Shown in pieces: positions 15,212 to 23,859 of a stretch of 39,807 nucleotides of DNA (positions within the stretch are counted from its first letter, which is position 1; each line of letters begins with the position of its first letter). The stretch spans positions 1-39,807 of the forward strand of contig JASFWK010000010.1 in assembly GCA_050049355.1 (NCBI GenBank), in the 5' to 3' direction. The notes under the pieces are model-generated. The model saw only the letters and a program-made list of their open reading frames with translations. It was not told the DNA's origin and ran no database searches. The DNA comes from JASFWK01 sp050049355. Its GTDB lineage: Bacteria > Chloroflexota > Anaerolineae > B4-G1 > DUEL01. Made by a program: the position numbers and the translations under genes.

Positions 15212-15898
15212 CTACTTGCGTCCCAGAAGTAGTTCGATCAGGATGCGTGCTGCGGTGACGGATTCAGGCGGGATCTCCAGGTCGAGCTCAGCGAGGCTGG
15301 GGTAACTTGCGCCGTCACCTGATGTCTCCATCACAGCGTCGATCAGTGCTTGCTGATCGTCTAAGGACATGGATAGAAACGCAACGTCCCGCTCGATCGC
15401 GGCCTCAGCCTGAGCGAGAGTGGCTTCGTCAATCGCGCTGCGTGCACCCATCTCCGCCAGGAGGTCGGCCTGGCGTGCCAGGTTGCTGCTGCTTTCAACT
15501 TGGTAGTCAGGCCCGGGCATTGGCTCGTAGCAGGTGATGGGCGCGTTTGCGCGCCAGACGTGGTGAGCGGCGCTTTCGAAGGCGACCTGCAGATCGTCAG
15601 CGATGGCGGCATCGAGTTCGCCGGTCCGAACCAACTCATCGAGTGCCGTGCGGTGGTCGGCGGCGAGCCGTTCGCGGGTCTCCTCGCCGCGTTCGAGATC
15701 GTGGGCATCCCGGGCAAGGAGGTCCAGGCTGATCCACGTTTCGCGCAGGCGATCCCAATCACCGCTGGCACCGGACCGGGGGGTTGGTGTGGGGGCGACG
15801 GGGGCATAGCAGGTCGGACGGGGCCAGCATCGTGTGACCAGCAGCGATCCCATCATTATGCCTACAGTGCGCATGAACTCACGGCGGGTCTGCTGCAC
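15212..15898 (-). CDS. Tat-type lipoprotein of unknown function, partner of the radical SAM gene
   Basis: A 228-residue exported protein that starts at GTG, with GGAGG about 9 bases upstream. The leader has a twin-arginine motif (RREFMR), a hydrophobic core and a lipobox (LVTRC). The mature part is acidic and mostly helical, with no domain I can name. Two short motifs of the same form stand out, PTCYAPVAP near the N-terminus and ITCYEPMPG in the middle, both T-C-Y-x-P. It is the first gene of a five-gene minus-strand operon. Tat export fits a protein modified or loaded with cofactor in the cytoplasm, and the radical SAM enzyme next door could do this, but that is conjecture. Confidence 0.75.
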   Translation of the reverse strand: MQQTRREFMRTVGIMMGSLLVTRCWPRPTCYAPVAPTPTPRSGASGDWDRLRETWISLDLLARDAHDLERGEETRERLAADHRTALDELVRTGELDAAIADDLQVAFESAAHHVWRANAPITCYEPMPGPDYQVESSSNLARQADLLAEMGARSAIDEATLAQAEAAIERDVAFLSMSLDDQQALIDAVMETSGDGASYPSLAELDLEIPPESVTAARILIELLLGRK

Positions 15899-15938
15899 TT
15901 CACTTCCCTCCGCACATCAAGTCGGTCAACTCCCTCGC

Positions 15939-17285
15939 CTATGGATAGACGCGCTTCAGCGTTCTGGGGAAGGGAATGGTCTCCCGCAGGTGGTCTAGGC
16001 CGCAGATCCAGGTCACGGTGCGCTCAACACCCAACCCGAAGCCGGAGTGGACGACCGAGCCGTAGCGCCGCAGGTCGATGTACCATTCGAAGGCCTCCCG
16101 CGGCAAGTCCCACTCCTTCAGACGCTCTAGCAGAAGGGCCGGGTCGGATATGCGCTCCGAGCCACCGATGATCTCGCCGTATCCTTCCGGAGCCAAGAGG
16201 TCCACGCTCTTGGTGATCTCAGGGCGGTCCGGCCAGGGCTCCATGTAGAAGGCCTTGGCTTCCGTTGGATAGCCGTAGACAAAGATCGGCTTCTCAAATC
16301 GATTGGTTAGCTCCGTCTCATGGGGGGAACCGAAGTCGTCGCCCCACTCGATCTCCAGGAACCTTCTGAGGTGCTCATCCTCCGTCTCCTCGCGGATCTC
16401 TGTTATCATCTGGAGGGCTTCGTCGTAGGAGATGCGCGGGAAGGGCGGCGTTACCCTCTCCAGCGGATCGGTATCTCGTTCCAGGAGCGCCAGTTCCTGC
16501 TTCCGCTCTCTAAGGCAGGTTTGGACGATGTAGGAGACGAACTGCTCCATGATCTCCATTAGTTGATCGAGGTCGCAGAAGGGGACCTCGGGTTCTACCA
16601 TCCAGAACTCGGTCAGGTGGCGGCGCGTCTTGGACTTCTCGGCGCGGAAAGTGGGGCCGAAGCAATAGACAGGGCCGAAGGAGTAGATGTTGGCTTCGTT
16701 GTAGAGCTGGCCTGTCTGTGCCAGATAGACCGGCTCGCCGAAGTAGTCGGTCTCGAACAAGGTGGTGGTGCCCTCACCGGCAGCGGGTGTGAGGATGGGA
16801 GTGTCCATATTCACAAATCCGTGTCCGTCTAGCCAATCCCGGATGGCGCGCACCACTGTGGCCCGCACCCTCAACACCGCCCACTGCGTCTGCGAGCGGA
16901 CCCAGAGGTGGCGGTTGTCCATGAGAAAATCCACCCCGTGTTCCTTGAGCTGGATGGGGTACTCCTCAGCCATCTGAAGTGTCTTGATGTCGCTGACTCC
17001 TAACTCGTATCCGCCGGGGATGCCGGGAGCGCGGGAGTCCTGACGGACCACCCCGGTGACGATCAGAGAGGATTCTTGAGTCAACTGCTGGACCGCCTCA
17101 AAGACCTCTGCGTCAACATCATCTTCGAAGACGACGCACTGAGCGAAGCCGGTGCCGTCGCGGACCTGGAGGAATTGCAGTTTCCCTTTGTCGGTTGCAC
17201 TGTAAAGCCACCCCTGGAGGCGGACCTCCTGGCCTGCGTGATGGGCAATGTCCCCGACTCTGATTGTGCGAACGTCCTCTGTCAT
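15939..17285 (-). CDS. asnS: Asparaginyl-tRNA synthetase
   Basis: A 448-residue class IIb aminoacyl-tRNA synthetase that charges tRNA-Asn in the cytoplasm. The N-terminal OB-fold anticodon-binding domain (about 1-110) includes LQGWLYSATDKGKLQFLQVRD. The catalytic core has motif 2 in TFRAEKSKTRRHLTEFWMVE and motif 3 in GLGVERTVTWICGL, then the AsnRS-type end IPFPRTLKRVYP. Length is normal. The frame stays open upstream, but ATG 17285 has GGGGAGG before it and starts the conserved sequence. It is monocistronic, with its own promoter. AspRS is excluded by the length and C-terminal signature. Confidence 0.95.
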   Translation of the reverse strand: MTEDVRTIRVGDIAHHAGQEVRLQGWLYSATDKGKLQFLQVRDGTGFAQCVVFEDDVDAEVFEAVQQLTQESSLIVTGVVRQDSRAPGIPGGYELGVSDIKTLQMAEEYPIQLKEHGVDFLMDNRHLWVRSQTQWAVLRVRATVVRAIRDWLDGHGFVNMDTPILTPAAGEGTTTLFETDYFGEPVYLAQTGQLYNEANIYSFGPVYCFGPTFRAEKSKTRRHLTEFWMVEPEVPFCDLDQLMEIMEQFVSYIVQTCLRERKQELALLERDTDPLERVTPPFPRISYDEALQMITEIREETEDEHLRRFLEIEWGDDFGSPHETELTNRFEKPIFVYGYPTEAKAFYMEPWPDRPEITKSVDLLAPEGYGEIIGGSERISDPALLLERLKEWDLPREAFEWYIDLRRYGSVVHSGFGLGVERTVTWICGLDHLRETIPFPRTLKRVYP

Positions 17286-17318
17286 GACGAACCTCCCCTG
17301 GGTGACTTCGTTGAAGGA

Positions 17319-17347
17319 ATTGTACCGCAGAATAGGGTGGCGGGCAA
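17319..17347 (-). promoter_or_regulatory. Promoter for asnS
   Basis: Read on the minus strand, TTGCCC (17347-17342) and TACAAT (17324-17319) are separated by 17 bases, a good sigma-70-type promoter. The start of transcription would fall close upstream of the asnS ATG at 17285, giving a leader too short for a T-box. Confidence 0.6.
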
Positions 17348-17489
17348 GGCTGCTCCCAAAGTCTCTGTACTGCCGCAATTTAGCATGGAGTCCAACCGTG
17401 ATCTACGGGCAAAGATTGCATCTCCCATCTCAAGAGGTAGCTGCTCGACACTTTGCTTTGGTTACGCTGGAATTGGGGTGAGGCGCTAA

Positions 17490-17592
17490 TTGAGTAGGCC
17501 GAAGTGAAGCGAAGGCCGTGTGGAAATCGAGCCTCGCCGAGTCAGATCGCTGCTGTTGGTTTCGAGATGACACTGGCGTAAGGTGGCCTACT
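17490..17592. repeat. Degenerate copy of the TTGAGTAG...CTACTCAA dispersed palindromic repeat
   Basis: The left arm TTGAGTAGGCCGAA is intact at 17490, and the right side ends in GGCCTACT with the last bases altered. It lies in the 580-base gap between asnS and the gene at 17866; the rest of that gap holds only the two promoters. Better copies are at 20336-20435 and 22332-22423. Confidence 0.55.
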
Positions 17593-17708
17593 GGGAATGG
17601 CTCGGTGCAACCCGGGCGTGTGCCTCTTCTCCGTCTATCAACACCCAGGCGTGATCTGCATATATGGAGGTTGATGTAGGTGCAATCGTCACATACGGGG
17701 GTTCTGGC

Positions 17709-17737
17709 TTGCGTGATTCGGAGCACTGTGCTAGAAT
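17709..17737 (+). promoter_or_regulatory. Promoter for the secreted metallo-beta-lactamase-fold protein
   Basis: TTGCGT (17709-17714) and TAGAAT (17732-17737) are spaced by 17 bases. Transcription would start near 17744 and leave a leader of about 120 bases before ATG 17866. I see no riboswitch-like fold in that leader. Confidence 0.5.
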
Positions 17738-17865
17738 GCGGTCTGTTCACAGGATGGGGTAGGCAAGGAAGGAGGGGGCCATAAGCTTATCGCTGAGTTG
17801 CGCTGGGTGTGCACCTTGAGGGCTATCTAAGAATCACCACAAGTCACCAGAAGGAGCAGTTCGCT

Positions 17866-19968
17866 ATGCGTATCCCCAGGGCTCTTTTGCCCCTAGCACT
17901 TTGTGTCGTTCTCTTGGTCTCCCTCTTCTCGCCTGCCTTGGCCGGCAGGCCGCTGAAGATTATGAATCCATCCGAGGGTGAGGTTGTCAGCGGCACCTAT
18001 CTGGTCACGGGAGGGGGGGATGGCAGCTCCGTCGAGGTCTCGATTGACCACACCGGTTGGGAGCCGGCCACCGGCGGCAAGAGTTGGTCATACAGCTGGG
18101 ACACGACGGCCTATTCCGATGGATCTCACACCGTTTACGCTCGGTACGTCGGCGATACCAGTGAGGAATCCGTCACAGTCACCGTCTCCAACAGCGGCGG
18201 ATGCAGCGTGACCCAAGGTCAGGTGCTCATCAATGAGATTCTGCCGGCTCCCTCAAGCGGATCGGAGTGGGTGGAACTGTATAACACCACCACTACCGAC
18301 CTGGACATTGGAAATTGCCATATTGACGACATCGCCGATGGCGGTGGCAGCCCCTATGAGATTCCGGCGGGGACGACCATTACCGCGGGCGGCTTTTGGA
18401 CCCTGGACCGGAGCAGCTACTTCAACAACGGCGGCGACGATGTCCGGTTCCTCGAGGAAGATGCCGCCACGGTTCTCGATTCCTACACTTACGGGAGCAC
18501 CGACTACGACGTCTCTTGGTATCGCCTTCCGGACGGCGGCACCTGGCAATCGACTCCGACCTCCTCGCCCACAAAAGGGGCGACGAACGGGAGTGCGGGG
18601 GAGTGCGGTACCGGAACCTGGGTGGACGGCAACCTCGAGATCCATCACATCAACATCGGTCAGGGCGACGCCACTCTGATCGTCGGCCCGACCGGGCGCT
18701 CGCTTCTCTTCGATGCCGGCGAGTCGTATTGGAACAGCAGCGCGGATGCCGAGAAGATAGGTCCCTACATTGAGGGTGTACTCGGCTGCAAGCAGCTTGA
18801 CTATGTCGTGATCTCTCACTTCCACTGCGACCACATTGGTTACGTGGGGTATGGCGGGCTCTGGAATCTGGTGGAGGTCCAGGGCTTCACCGTGGGTCAG
18901 ATGCTTCACCGGGACTACGGCAGCTATCTGGGCGCGACCAGCGGCACCTTCGAGGGCTGGAGGGATTACCTGGCAGGAGCAGGGGCAGACAAGCTGCATC
19001 CAACCATCGCCTCAGAGGGAACCAGTCAGGTGGATCTGGGGACTGGCGTGACCTTTGACATTGTAGGCGTTGACGGGAACGGCGCCATCAAGCCCGGCGA
19101 CTTCAGCGCCGACTCAACGCCCCCCTCGGAAAACGATTACAGCATCGGTGCAGTGATCAGCTTTGGCGATTTCGACGAGTGGATCGGGGGTGACCTGGAC
19201 GGTGAGTTCTATACGAGTGAATACGGGTATACCTATCACGACATCGAGTTGAGTGCTGCGCCCGAGGTTGGCGATGTGGAGATCTACCGGGTGAACCACC
19301 ACGGCAGCGATCACTCCAGCAACGCGACCTTCGTCAACCAGGTTGACCCTGAGATCTCAATCGTCTCGGTGGGCTCCGACAACACGTATGGTCATCCTCG
19401 CCAATCGGTGATGGATCTAATACTGGCCACCAGCGACGTGTACATGACCGAACGTGGCGATCCCACCACTGACATCGGTGATGCGGTCGTGGCCGGCGAC
19501 ATCGTGGTCACAACCACGGATGGGGTGGACTACTTCGTCTATGGCACAGCCTATGTTGCCACCCAGCCGGTGCGTACTGACGATGACGCAGACGGCTACT
19601 TCGTCGAGGTGGATCCGAACGACAGCGATGCCAGCGTGACGCCTGCGCCAAAGGGCGGATGCGATTCAACGTACCAGTATTGTGACGGCGGTCAGGTGGA
19701 TCCGCCGACCATGACCAACGCCGAGTCCGGCAAGAAGAGTGTCACTGTCTACTGGGATAACTCACAGACGGTGGACTACTACAACCTCTACCGCTCGGAG
19801 ACAAGCGGCGGTCCCTACGTCCTTGTCGAGTCCAACTTGCCCGATTACTACTACTACTGGAAGGACAAGGGTTTGACGTCGGGCGTCGAGTACTTCTATG
19901 TGATGACCTCCGTCGTCGGCGGCGTAGAGAGTGGTTACTCCAATGAAGTAAGCGCTACCCCTCGCTAG
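17866..19968 (+). CDS. Large secreted protein: Ig-like, lamin-tail, ComEC-type metallo-beta-lactamase and Fn3 domains
   Basis: A 700-residue exported protein. After a signal peptide (about 1-27, ending ALAG) come an Ig-like domain (to about 110) and a lamin-tail domain (about 120-235; VLINEILPAPSSGSEWVELY). A metallo-beta-lactamase domain of the ComEC/Rec2 type (about 250-560) has the start IHHINIGQGDATLIV, the metal motif HFHCDHIG (His318, His320, Asp322, His323) and VNHHGSDHSSN. A short Asp-rich stretch (DDDADGYFVEVDPNDSDASV), like a MopE-type calcium loop, and an Fn3 domain (about 610-700) follow. It is probably an extracellular hydrolase, perhaps a nuclease or phosphodiesterase. AAGGAG supports ATG 17866. 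Confidence 0.88.
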   Translation: MRIPRALLPLALCVVLLVSLFSPALAGRPLKIMNPSEGEVVSGTYLVTGGGDGSSVEVSIDHTGWEPATGGKSWSYSWDTTAYSDGSHTVYARYVGDTSEESVTVTVSNSGGCSVTQGQVLINEILPAPSSGSEWVELYNTTTTDLDIGNCHIDDIADGGGSPYEIPAGTTITAGGFWTLDRSSYFNNGGDDVRFLEEDAATVLDSYTYGSTDYDVSWYRLPDGGTWQSTPTSSPTKGATNGSAGECGTGTWVDGNLEIHHINIGQGDATLIVGPTGRSLLFDAGESYWNSSADAEKIGPYIEGVLGCKQLDYVVISHFHCDHIGYVGYGGLWNLVEVQGFTVGQMLHRDYGSYLGATSGTFEGWRDYLAGAGADKLHPTIASEGTSQVDLGTGVTFDIVGVDGNGAIKPGDFSADSTPPSENDYSIGAVISFGDFDEWIGGDLDGEFYTSEYGYTYHDIELSAAPEVGDVEIYRVNHHGSDHSSNATFVNQVDPEISIVSVGSDNTYGHPRQSVMDLILATSDVYMTERGDPTTDIGDAVVAGDIVVTTTDGVDYFVYGTAYVATQPVRTDDDADGYFVEVDPNDSDASVTPAPKGGCDSTYQYCDGGQVDPPTMTNAESGKKSVTVYWDNSQTVDYYNLYRSETSGGPYVLVESNLPDYYYYWKDKGLTSGVEYFYVMTSVVGGVESGYSNEVSATPR

Positions 19969-19990
19969 CGGAAGGCCGCTGCGAGACACC

Positions 19991-20026
19991 CACGAGGGCT
20001 CGCCTCCTGGCGAGCCCTCGTGCTTT
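19991..20026 (+). terminator. Rho-independent terminator
   Basis: CACGAGGGCTCGCC (19991-20004) pairs perfectly with GGCGAGCCCTCGTG (20009-20022) around a 4-base loop, followed by CTTTT. It begins 22 bases after the stop of the secreted protein, so it ends that transcript. Confidence 0.9.
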
Positions 20027-20532
20027 TGGAATGGTGATGGAGGCTGCGTATCATCGGTGCGATCCCGCTTTCGGCTTCGCTCAGGACAGGCTTCAGATGG
20101 GCTTGCCTCCCTGGCGGCGGGTCTTTCCGCAGCGCTGTTAAGCGTTCCAGAGGCTTCACTGAACAGGCTCTCCATTGTCTCTCTAGCTCGATTCCTTCGA
20201 CTGGCTCCTCATGGTGGCCACAATCCAGTCCGCCATTCGGCAGCGCTCGCGCTTCTGACTTGGGTCTGGCGCTCCTGATCCTGGGCTCGCATGAAATCCA
20301 TGAGCTGTTTGGTCGAGATGTTCAGCCTGCGCCGGTTGAGTAGCGCCCGCAGGGCGCGTATCGAAGCCAAGCAGGCGACTCCAACCGGCTCGTGTGGTGT
20401 CGATACGCCGCTCGTTATCACTCGCGGCTACTCAAGCGACGCTTGCCTACCGTTTGGACTAGGCTGGGAAGGTACCACTGAACACCATTGGGTCCCCCAC
20501 CTCTCCTTGCGGCTGGCCGCGCCTCCCGCAGT
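20027..20532. other. Gene-free, repeat-rich spacer
   Basis: No convincing gene is present. At about 20070-20105 there is a degraded repeat (CTTCGGCTTCGCTCAGGACA) of the same general type as the element at 1-98. The palindromic repeat at 20336-20435 fills most of the remainder. Open frames here lack ribosome sites and have repeat-derived composition. Confidence 0.55.
20336..20435. repeat. TTGAGTAG...CTACTCAA dispersed palindromic repeat
   Basis: The left arm TTGAGTAGCGCCCGCAGGGC and the right arm ending CTCGCGGCTACTCAA are inverted relative to each other, with GCGTATCGA and TCGATACGC as inner inverted arms. The element could fold into a long hairpin as RNA or cruciform DNA. It shares its ends with 22332-22423 and, in degraded form, 17490-17592. 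Confidence 0.75.
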
Positions 20533-20799
20533 CTACCCGAACATCTTGCGCCGGAGAGCCTTGCCAACAGCGCCGGTGATGGCGATTGTGAGCACAAAGA
20601 GGATGGCCCCCCCCTGGAAGACTGCTCCAACGAGGTAGAGAACGATCAGGAAGACAACGAGCATGATAGCCCCATACAGGGCATTCATTCCTATCTTACC
20701 CCAGCTCGAGCGTGCTTCCTTTTCCGCCACATTCTCACCGATCTCGGCGGCGACCTCGCCTCCTTCGACTCCAGGGCTGTAATGCCTATCCTGTGCCAT
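20533..20799 (-). CDS. Small two-helix membrane protein, unknown function
   Basis: An 88-residue protein with a soluble, acidic N-terminus (about 1-35), two transmembrane helices (about 38-60 and 64-80), and a basic C-terminal tail (KALRRKMFG) that should face the cytoplasm. A strong AAGGAGGTGAG lies 5-6 bases before ATG 20799, which makes it a real gene. No family recognised. It is the most downstream of three minus-strand membrane-protein genes separated by long gaps, so it is probably transcribed alone. Confidence 0.7.
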   Translation of the reverse strand: MAQDRHYSPGVEGGEVAAEIGENVAEKEARSSWGKIGMNALYGAIMLVVFLIVLYLVGAVFQGGAILFVLTIAITGAVGKALRRKMFG

Positions 20800-21121
20800 T
20801 ACTTCTCACCTCCTTCTTGTGGCTGATCATCTACCCTTTCCTGCGAAAAGTGGGTTGTCCAGAACGGACGCTAGAACCAGTGTTTGGATCTGCAGGTGTG
20901 ATACTCGTTGAAGCAGGAGCTGTTCCCCCACCGAGGGAACCTAGATGTGTCTTCCTCGGGATGGCTCATCTTCCACTCGAGTTTGGCGCCGGGCAGCCCG
21001 CTTCAAACCTCCCGCGCCAATGGCACAGCTGCAGAACCCCCTTTTTTTGCTTCCGGGTAACCGTTCGGGCGGCTGACGCTGTCGGGAGCAGGGGTTCCGT
21101 GAGGATTTCGTTGGGCATTTG
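20800..21121. other. Spacer with no supported gene
   Basis: This stretch is bounded by two minus-strand genes and must hold the promoter of the 88-residue protein, but I see no strong hexamer pair. There is a run of seven T at about 21040 on the plus strand, without a convincing stem. No repeat family member was found. Confidence 0.4.
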
Positions 21122-21976
21122 CTACTTCGTCTCCATTACCAGAGGTATGCCCTGCTTCTCTCTGAGCTGCAGACGCATGGCGTAGTACATCACGGTGGTT
21201 CCTGGTGGCAAGAGGTCAAACTTCTCAGGGTGTGAGCGCACCGAATAGAATCTGTCATCGGACTCTGGCAAGCTCGGCATCTCCTTTACCGTGATGTCGT
21301 CACGATTGAGCATGGCTAAGCCGGTGGCATAGGGAAGGCGGACGACAATGTAGCGATCCTCTACCCACAAGGCGATGTCATAGTTATGCCCTGTATGCCT
21401 AATGTAGAGATTATCGATCTGCAACTCCGCCTCTGGATAGTCACCCTTAGCGGGGAACGAGCGCGTCATAACCCCGGTCTCTTCCCCTGCCGCCATAACT
21501 TCCTCGCGCAGCTCCTGCCGCATCTGGGCGACCTCTGCTTCGAGCTGGTCTGTGAGTGGCTCTACCCAAGCGAACCGATCCTCGTCTGCTTTCTCCGCCG
21601 TAGACTCGCTTGATGTGACCGAGGGCTGTTCGGATTCAGCGCCCTCCAAGTCACGTCCACAGTGCTTACAAACTCGCGCTTCTTCCCGGATAAGCTCGGC
21701 GCAATAGGGGCATTTGCGCGTAGGTAATTGGGAGTTGTGTGCCTTGGCTGCCTGGTATCCGTCGACAAACAGACCACCGAGAAAGAGAAAGACAGCCAGC
21801 CAGATACAATTGGCCGACTCCGTCAACACAGTAATGAGACCGACGGCGAGGAATGCTGCAAGAGGAACAACGACGAACGTGGCGATGGCGCGGCCCCAGT
21901 TCCTCAGGTAGGCGTGACCCAAGCCGGCGATCAATAGGTTCAAGATGCCGGCACTGATTGGATTCTTCTTATCCAT
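21122..21976 (-). CDS. Membrane protein with zinc ribbon and C-terminal domain shared with the gene at 22504-23241
   Basis: A 284-residue protein. The N-terminus (about 8-75) has two or three hydrophobic helices with the GLGHAYLRNWGRA pattern seen in TM2-like proteins. A zinc ribbon follows, CPYC at 89-92 and CKHC at 103-106, and then a charged helical linker (about 125-165). The last 100 residues (about 185-284) resemble residues 20-121 of the neighbour: IDNLYIRH matches TDNLSIYY, and VMYYAMRLQLREKQGIPLV matches VQYLVFRKVEQERSGLPLV. The function is unknown; zinc-ribbon plus membrane anchoring suggests a regulatory or scaffold role. GAGAAGAGG directly precedes ATG 21976, an unusually close site. 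Confidence 0.8.
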   Translation of the reverse strand: MDKKNPISAGILNLLIAGLGHAYLRNWGRAIATFVVVPLAAFLAVGLITVLTESANCIWLAVFLFLGGLFVDGYQAAKAHNSQLPTRKCPYCAELIREEARVCKHCGRDLEGAESEQPSVTSSESTAEKADEDRFAWVEPLTDQLEAEVAQMRQELREEVMAAGEETGVMTRSFPAKGDYPEAELQIDNLYIRHTGHNYDIALWVEDRYIVVRLPYATGLAMLNRDDITVKEMPSLPESDDRFYSVRSHPEKFDLLPPGTTVMYYAMRLQLREKQGIPLVMETK

Positions 21977-22503
21977 CCTCTTCTCCCTGTTCTTCTCCTA
22001 ATGTGGTCCCAGAATGCTCGTGCCCCTAGGTCTCTGTCAGATTGATTCGACCAGATAGGCCGCCAGTCTCCGCGATTGCCGGTAGTGTGACGGTCCGTAC
22101 AGAGACGAACATCCACTGGCGAGCGTTACACGACTGCTGCCCGCAGTACTCCTGCAATGGCCCGTTGGCGTACTTCGGGTTGGTACGATTGTGTCAAGCA
22201 CCTAGATCAAAGCTGCTCAGCTCGTTCGGGGCTGCAGGAATATGCGGCTCGTCGCCGCTGAACCAACCTCACCATCGTTGATCGGGACTGAGCAGCTGGC
22301 AGCGCGAAGCCAAGACTCTATGGCAGCGCGATTGAGTAGGCCGAAAGCCCTGTCGAAATCTAGTTTTGCCGAGTGCTACGACGCAGTTCTGGTTTTGATA
22401 CGCCGCCTCTGGCGGCTACTCAACCGACGAACTGCTCCTGATTCGCAAAGTGATAGGTAGCTAGGTGAGAGATTCCCAGGTGGCAGAACCCTGGTGTGAC
22501 CAT
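21977..22503. other. Spacer with a palindromic repeat and no supported gene
   Basis: Apart from the repeat at 22332-22423, I see no gene, terminator or RNA fold here. Short open frames have no ribosome sites. The gap presumably contains the promoter for the gene at 21122-21976. Confidence 0.45.
22332..22423. repeat. TTGAGTAG...CTACTCAA dispersed palindromic repeat
   Basis: The left end is TTGAGTAGGCCGAAAGCCCT and the right end is GATACGCCGCCTCTGGCGGC followed by TACTCAA. The right half contains its own small hairpin (GCCGCC-TCT-GGCGGC). The ends match the copy at 20336-20435. Confidence 0.75.
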
Positions 22504-23241
22504 CTACTGGCTGATGCTCGAGAGCATATCTCTGATTGAGGGGCCAAAGATCGTAAGCACAACGATCAACACACTGACAGCGATGCCCCCCCCTCCGATG
22601 ATCATCCCGACCAGAGCCCTTCTCTTTCCATCCAGAGCGCCATCGCTTTCCCGTATCCGACGCCGGGCTATCAAGCCGGTGATGAGGGCCGCAATCCCAA
22701 AGAAGATCCCCGTTCCATAGCAGAAAGTTGTCGGGACGGATAGAATGCCCAGAACCAGGCTCGCGATCGCCATCCCATTGGTCTCGTCAGCCTGCTGGGT
22801 GTGGGCACTCGGTCGCGATGATTCTCCCTCCGGTCTTTGGGGCGACTTGAAGGGGCGACTCTCCCCGCCCGCCCCCGGAACCAGGGGGAGCCCCGAACGC
22901 TCCTGCTCTACTTTCCGGAAGACAAGGTACTGCACCTTGACCGGCTGTGGCAGATCATCGAACTCGATATCAGAGAGCGCCAAGTGAGACTCGGCGAAGA
23001 ATCTAGTCTCATCCAAGGACATTGCGGGGTCGCACATGCAGTCCTCGGGCTGGACATTAGCGCGGTCAGGTATGATGGTGCAGAAGTATGCCTCGGTGTC
23101 CGGTCGAGGGCAGACAATGATATAGTGCTCCGTGCTCTCCCTGTAGTAGATGCTGAGGTTGTCTGTCCGCAAACGTATGATCGAGTCGCTATCGCTCAGT
23201 TGGAACTTGCATGTACGGATTGCATCTGGTTTTGCATTCAT
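22504..23241 (-). CDS. DUF4190-type membrane protein with novel N-terminal domain
   Basis: A 245-residue protein. Residues about 20-121 form a soluble domain that also occurs at the C-terminus of the protein at 21122-21976 (see there). A Pro/Ser/Gly linker (about 122-150) joins it to a DUF4190-like region (about 155-232) with two to three helices: NGMAIASLVLGILSVP, then FFGIAALITGLIARRRIRES, then ALVGMIIGGGGIAVS. The N-terminal domain has a cysteine pair in DCMCDPA. GGAGGAGG precedes ATG 23241 at good spacing. No function is known; the shared domain suggests the two proteins sense the same ligand or partner. Confidence 0.8.
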   Translation of the reverse strand: MNAKPDAIRTCKFQLSDSDSIIRLRTDNLSIYYRESTEHYIIVCPRPDTEAYFCTIIPDRANVQPEDCMCDPAMSLDETRFFAESHLALSDIEFDDLPQPVKVQYLVFRKVEQERSGLPLVPGAGGESRPFKSPQRPEGESSRPSAHTQQADETNGMAIASLVLGILSVPTTFCYGTGIFFGIAALITGLIARRRIRESDGALDGKRRALVGMIIGGGGIAVSVLIVVLTIFGPSIRDMLSSISQ

Positions 23242-23271
23242 TATGCACCTCCTCCCAGTCTACACGTCTAG

Positions 23272-23679
23272 CTATCTGATCTCCTCACACATCTGGCTCA
23301 ATTCATCTCCACCTACGGCGCTTTCGTCAAAGAATGGAACAAGGGCCTGCTCGAACAGGATCGCGTTCTCCGCCGCAAAGCTCGCTGCCGCCTGCCCCAC
23401 CTGCTGGCCCGCCTCTCCCAGTTCCGGCGTGTCTGCATCCTCGCCCGCCTCGACGAGCACCTCACTGGCATCCATGATCTCCTCATAGATCTCTGCCGCT
23501 GAGCACCCAGTGACGTTACAGTCAATGCCGATGCCAGAGCCCGATGGCCAGACATCAACCAACTGGTCGTAGGCGTCGGAAACTGCCGCATCGTTCCGCG
23601 ACGGCCCGGCACACCCCGCAGCCAACGTGATCAACAGGGCTAACAGGCCCAATGACACAAACTGTCTGATCCGCTCCAT
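23272..23679 (-). CDS. Small lipoprotein, unknown function
   Basis: A 135-residue protein with a lipoprotein signal (LITLAAGC; lipidated Cys near 23). The mature part is acidic and helical and has three further cysteines (DCNVTGC and QMCEEIR), which could form disulfides outside the cell. The frame is open upstream, but GGGGG before ATG 23679 and the start of the signal peptide decide the start. It ends 30 bases before the gene at 22504-23241 on the same strand, so the two may be co-transcribed. No family recognised. Confidence 0.7.
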   Translation of the reverse strand: MERIRQFVSLGLLALLITLAAGCAGPSRNDAAVSDAYDQLVDVWPSGSGIGIDCNVTGCSAAEIYEEIMDASEVLVEAGEDADTPELGEAGQQVGQAAASFAAENAILFEQALVPFFDESAVGGDELSQMCEEIR

Positions 23680-23859
23680 CGTCAAACCCCCTTCTCCTCC
23701 AAACACCTGCTTCTCCCTACGCTCCCACCCTACTAACCTCGTGCGAGCAAATTCGCACATAGATGTAACAATCCTGTAAACTTGCCCGCGCAGTTACCAC
23801 TGAGAGCAAAGCAGGGAACAGTCACTGCGGCCCCTACGATCTCAGCACCAGCCCTTCGA

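Noticed and set aside
17738..17865. Riboswitch in the 120-base leader of the secreted metallo-beta-lactamase-fold gene
   Set aside because: No recognisable conserved riboswitch core or stable long stem was seen.
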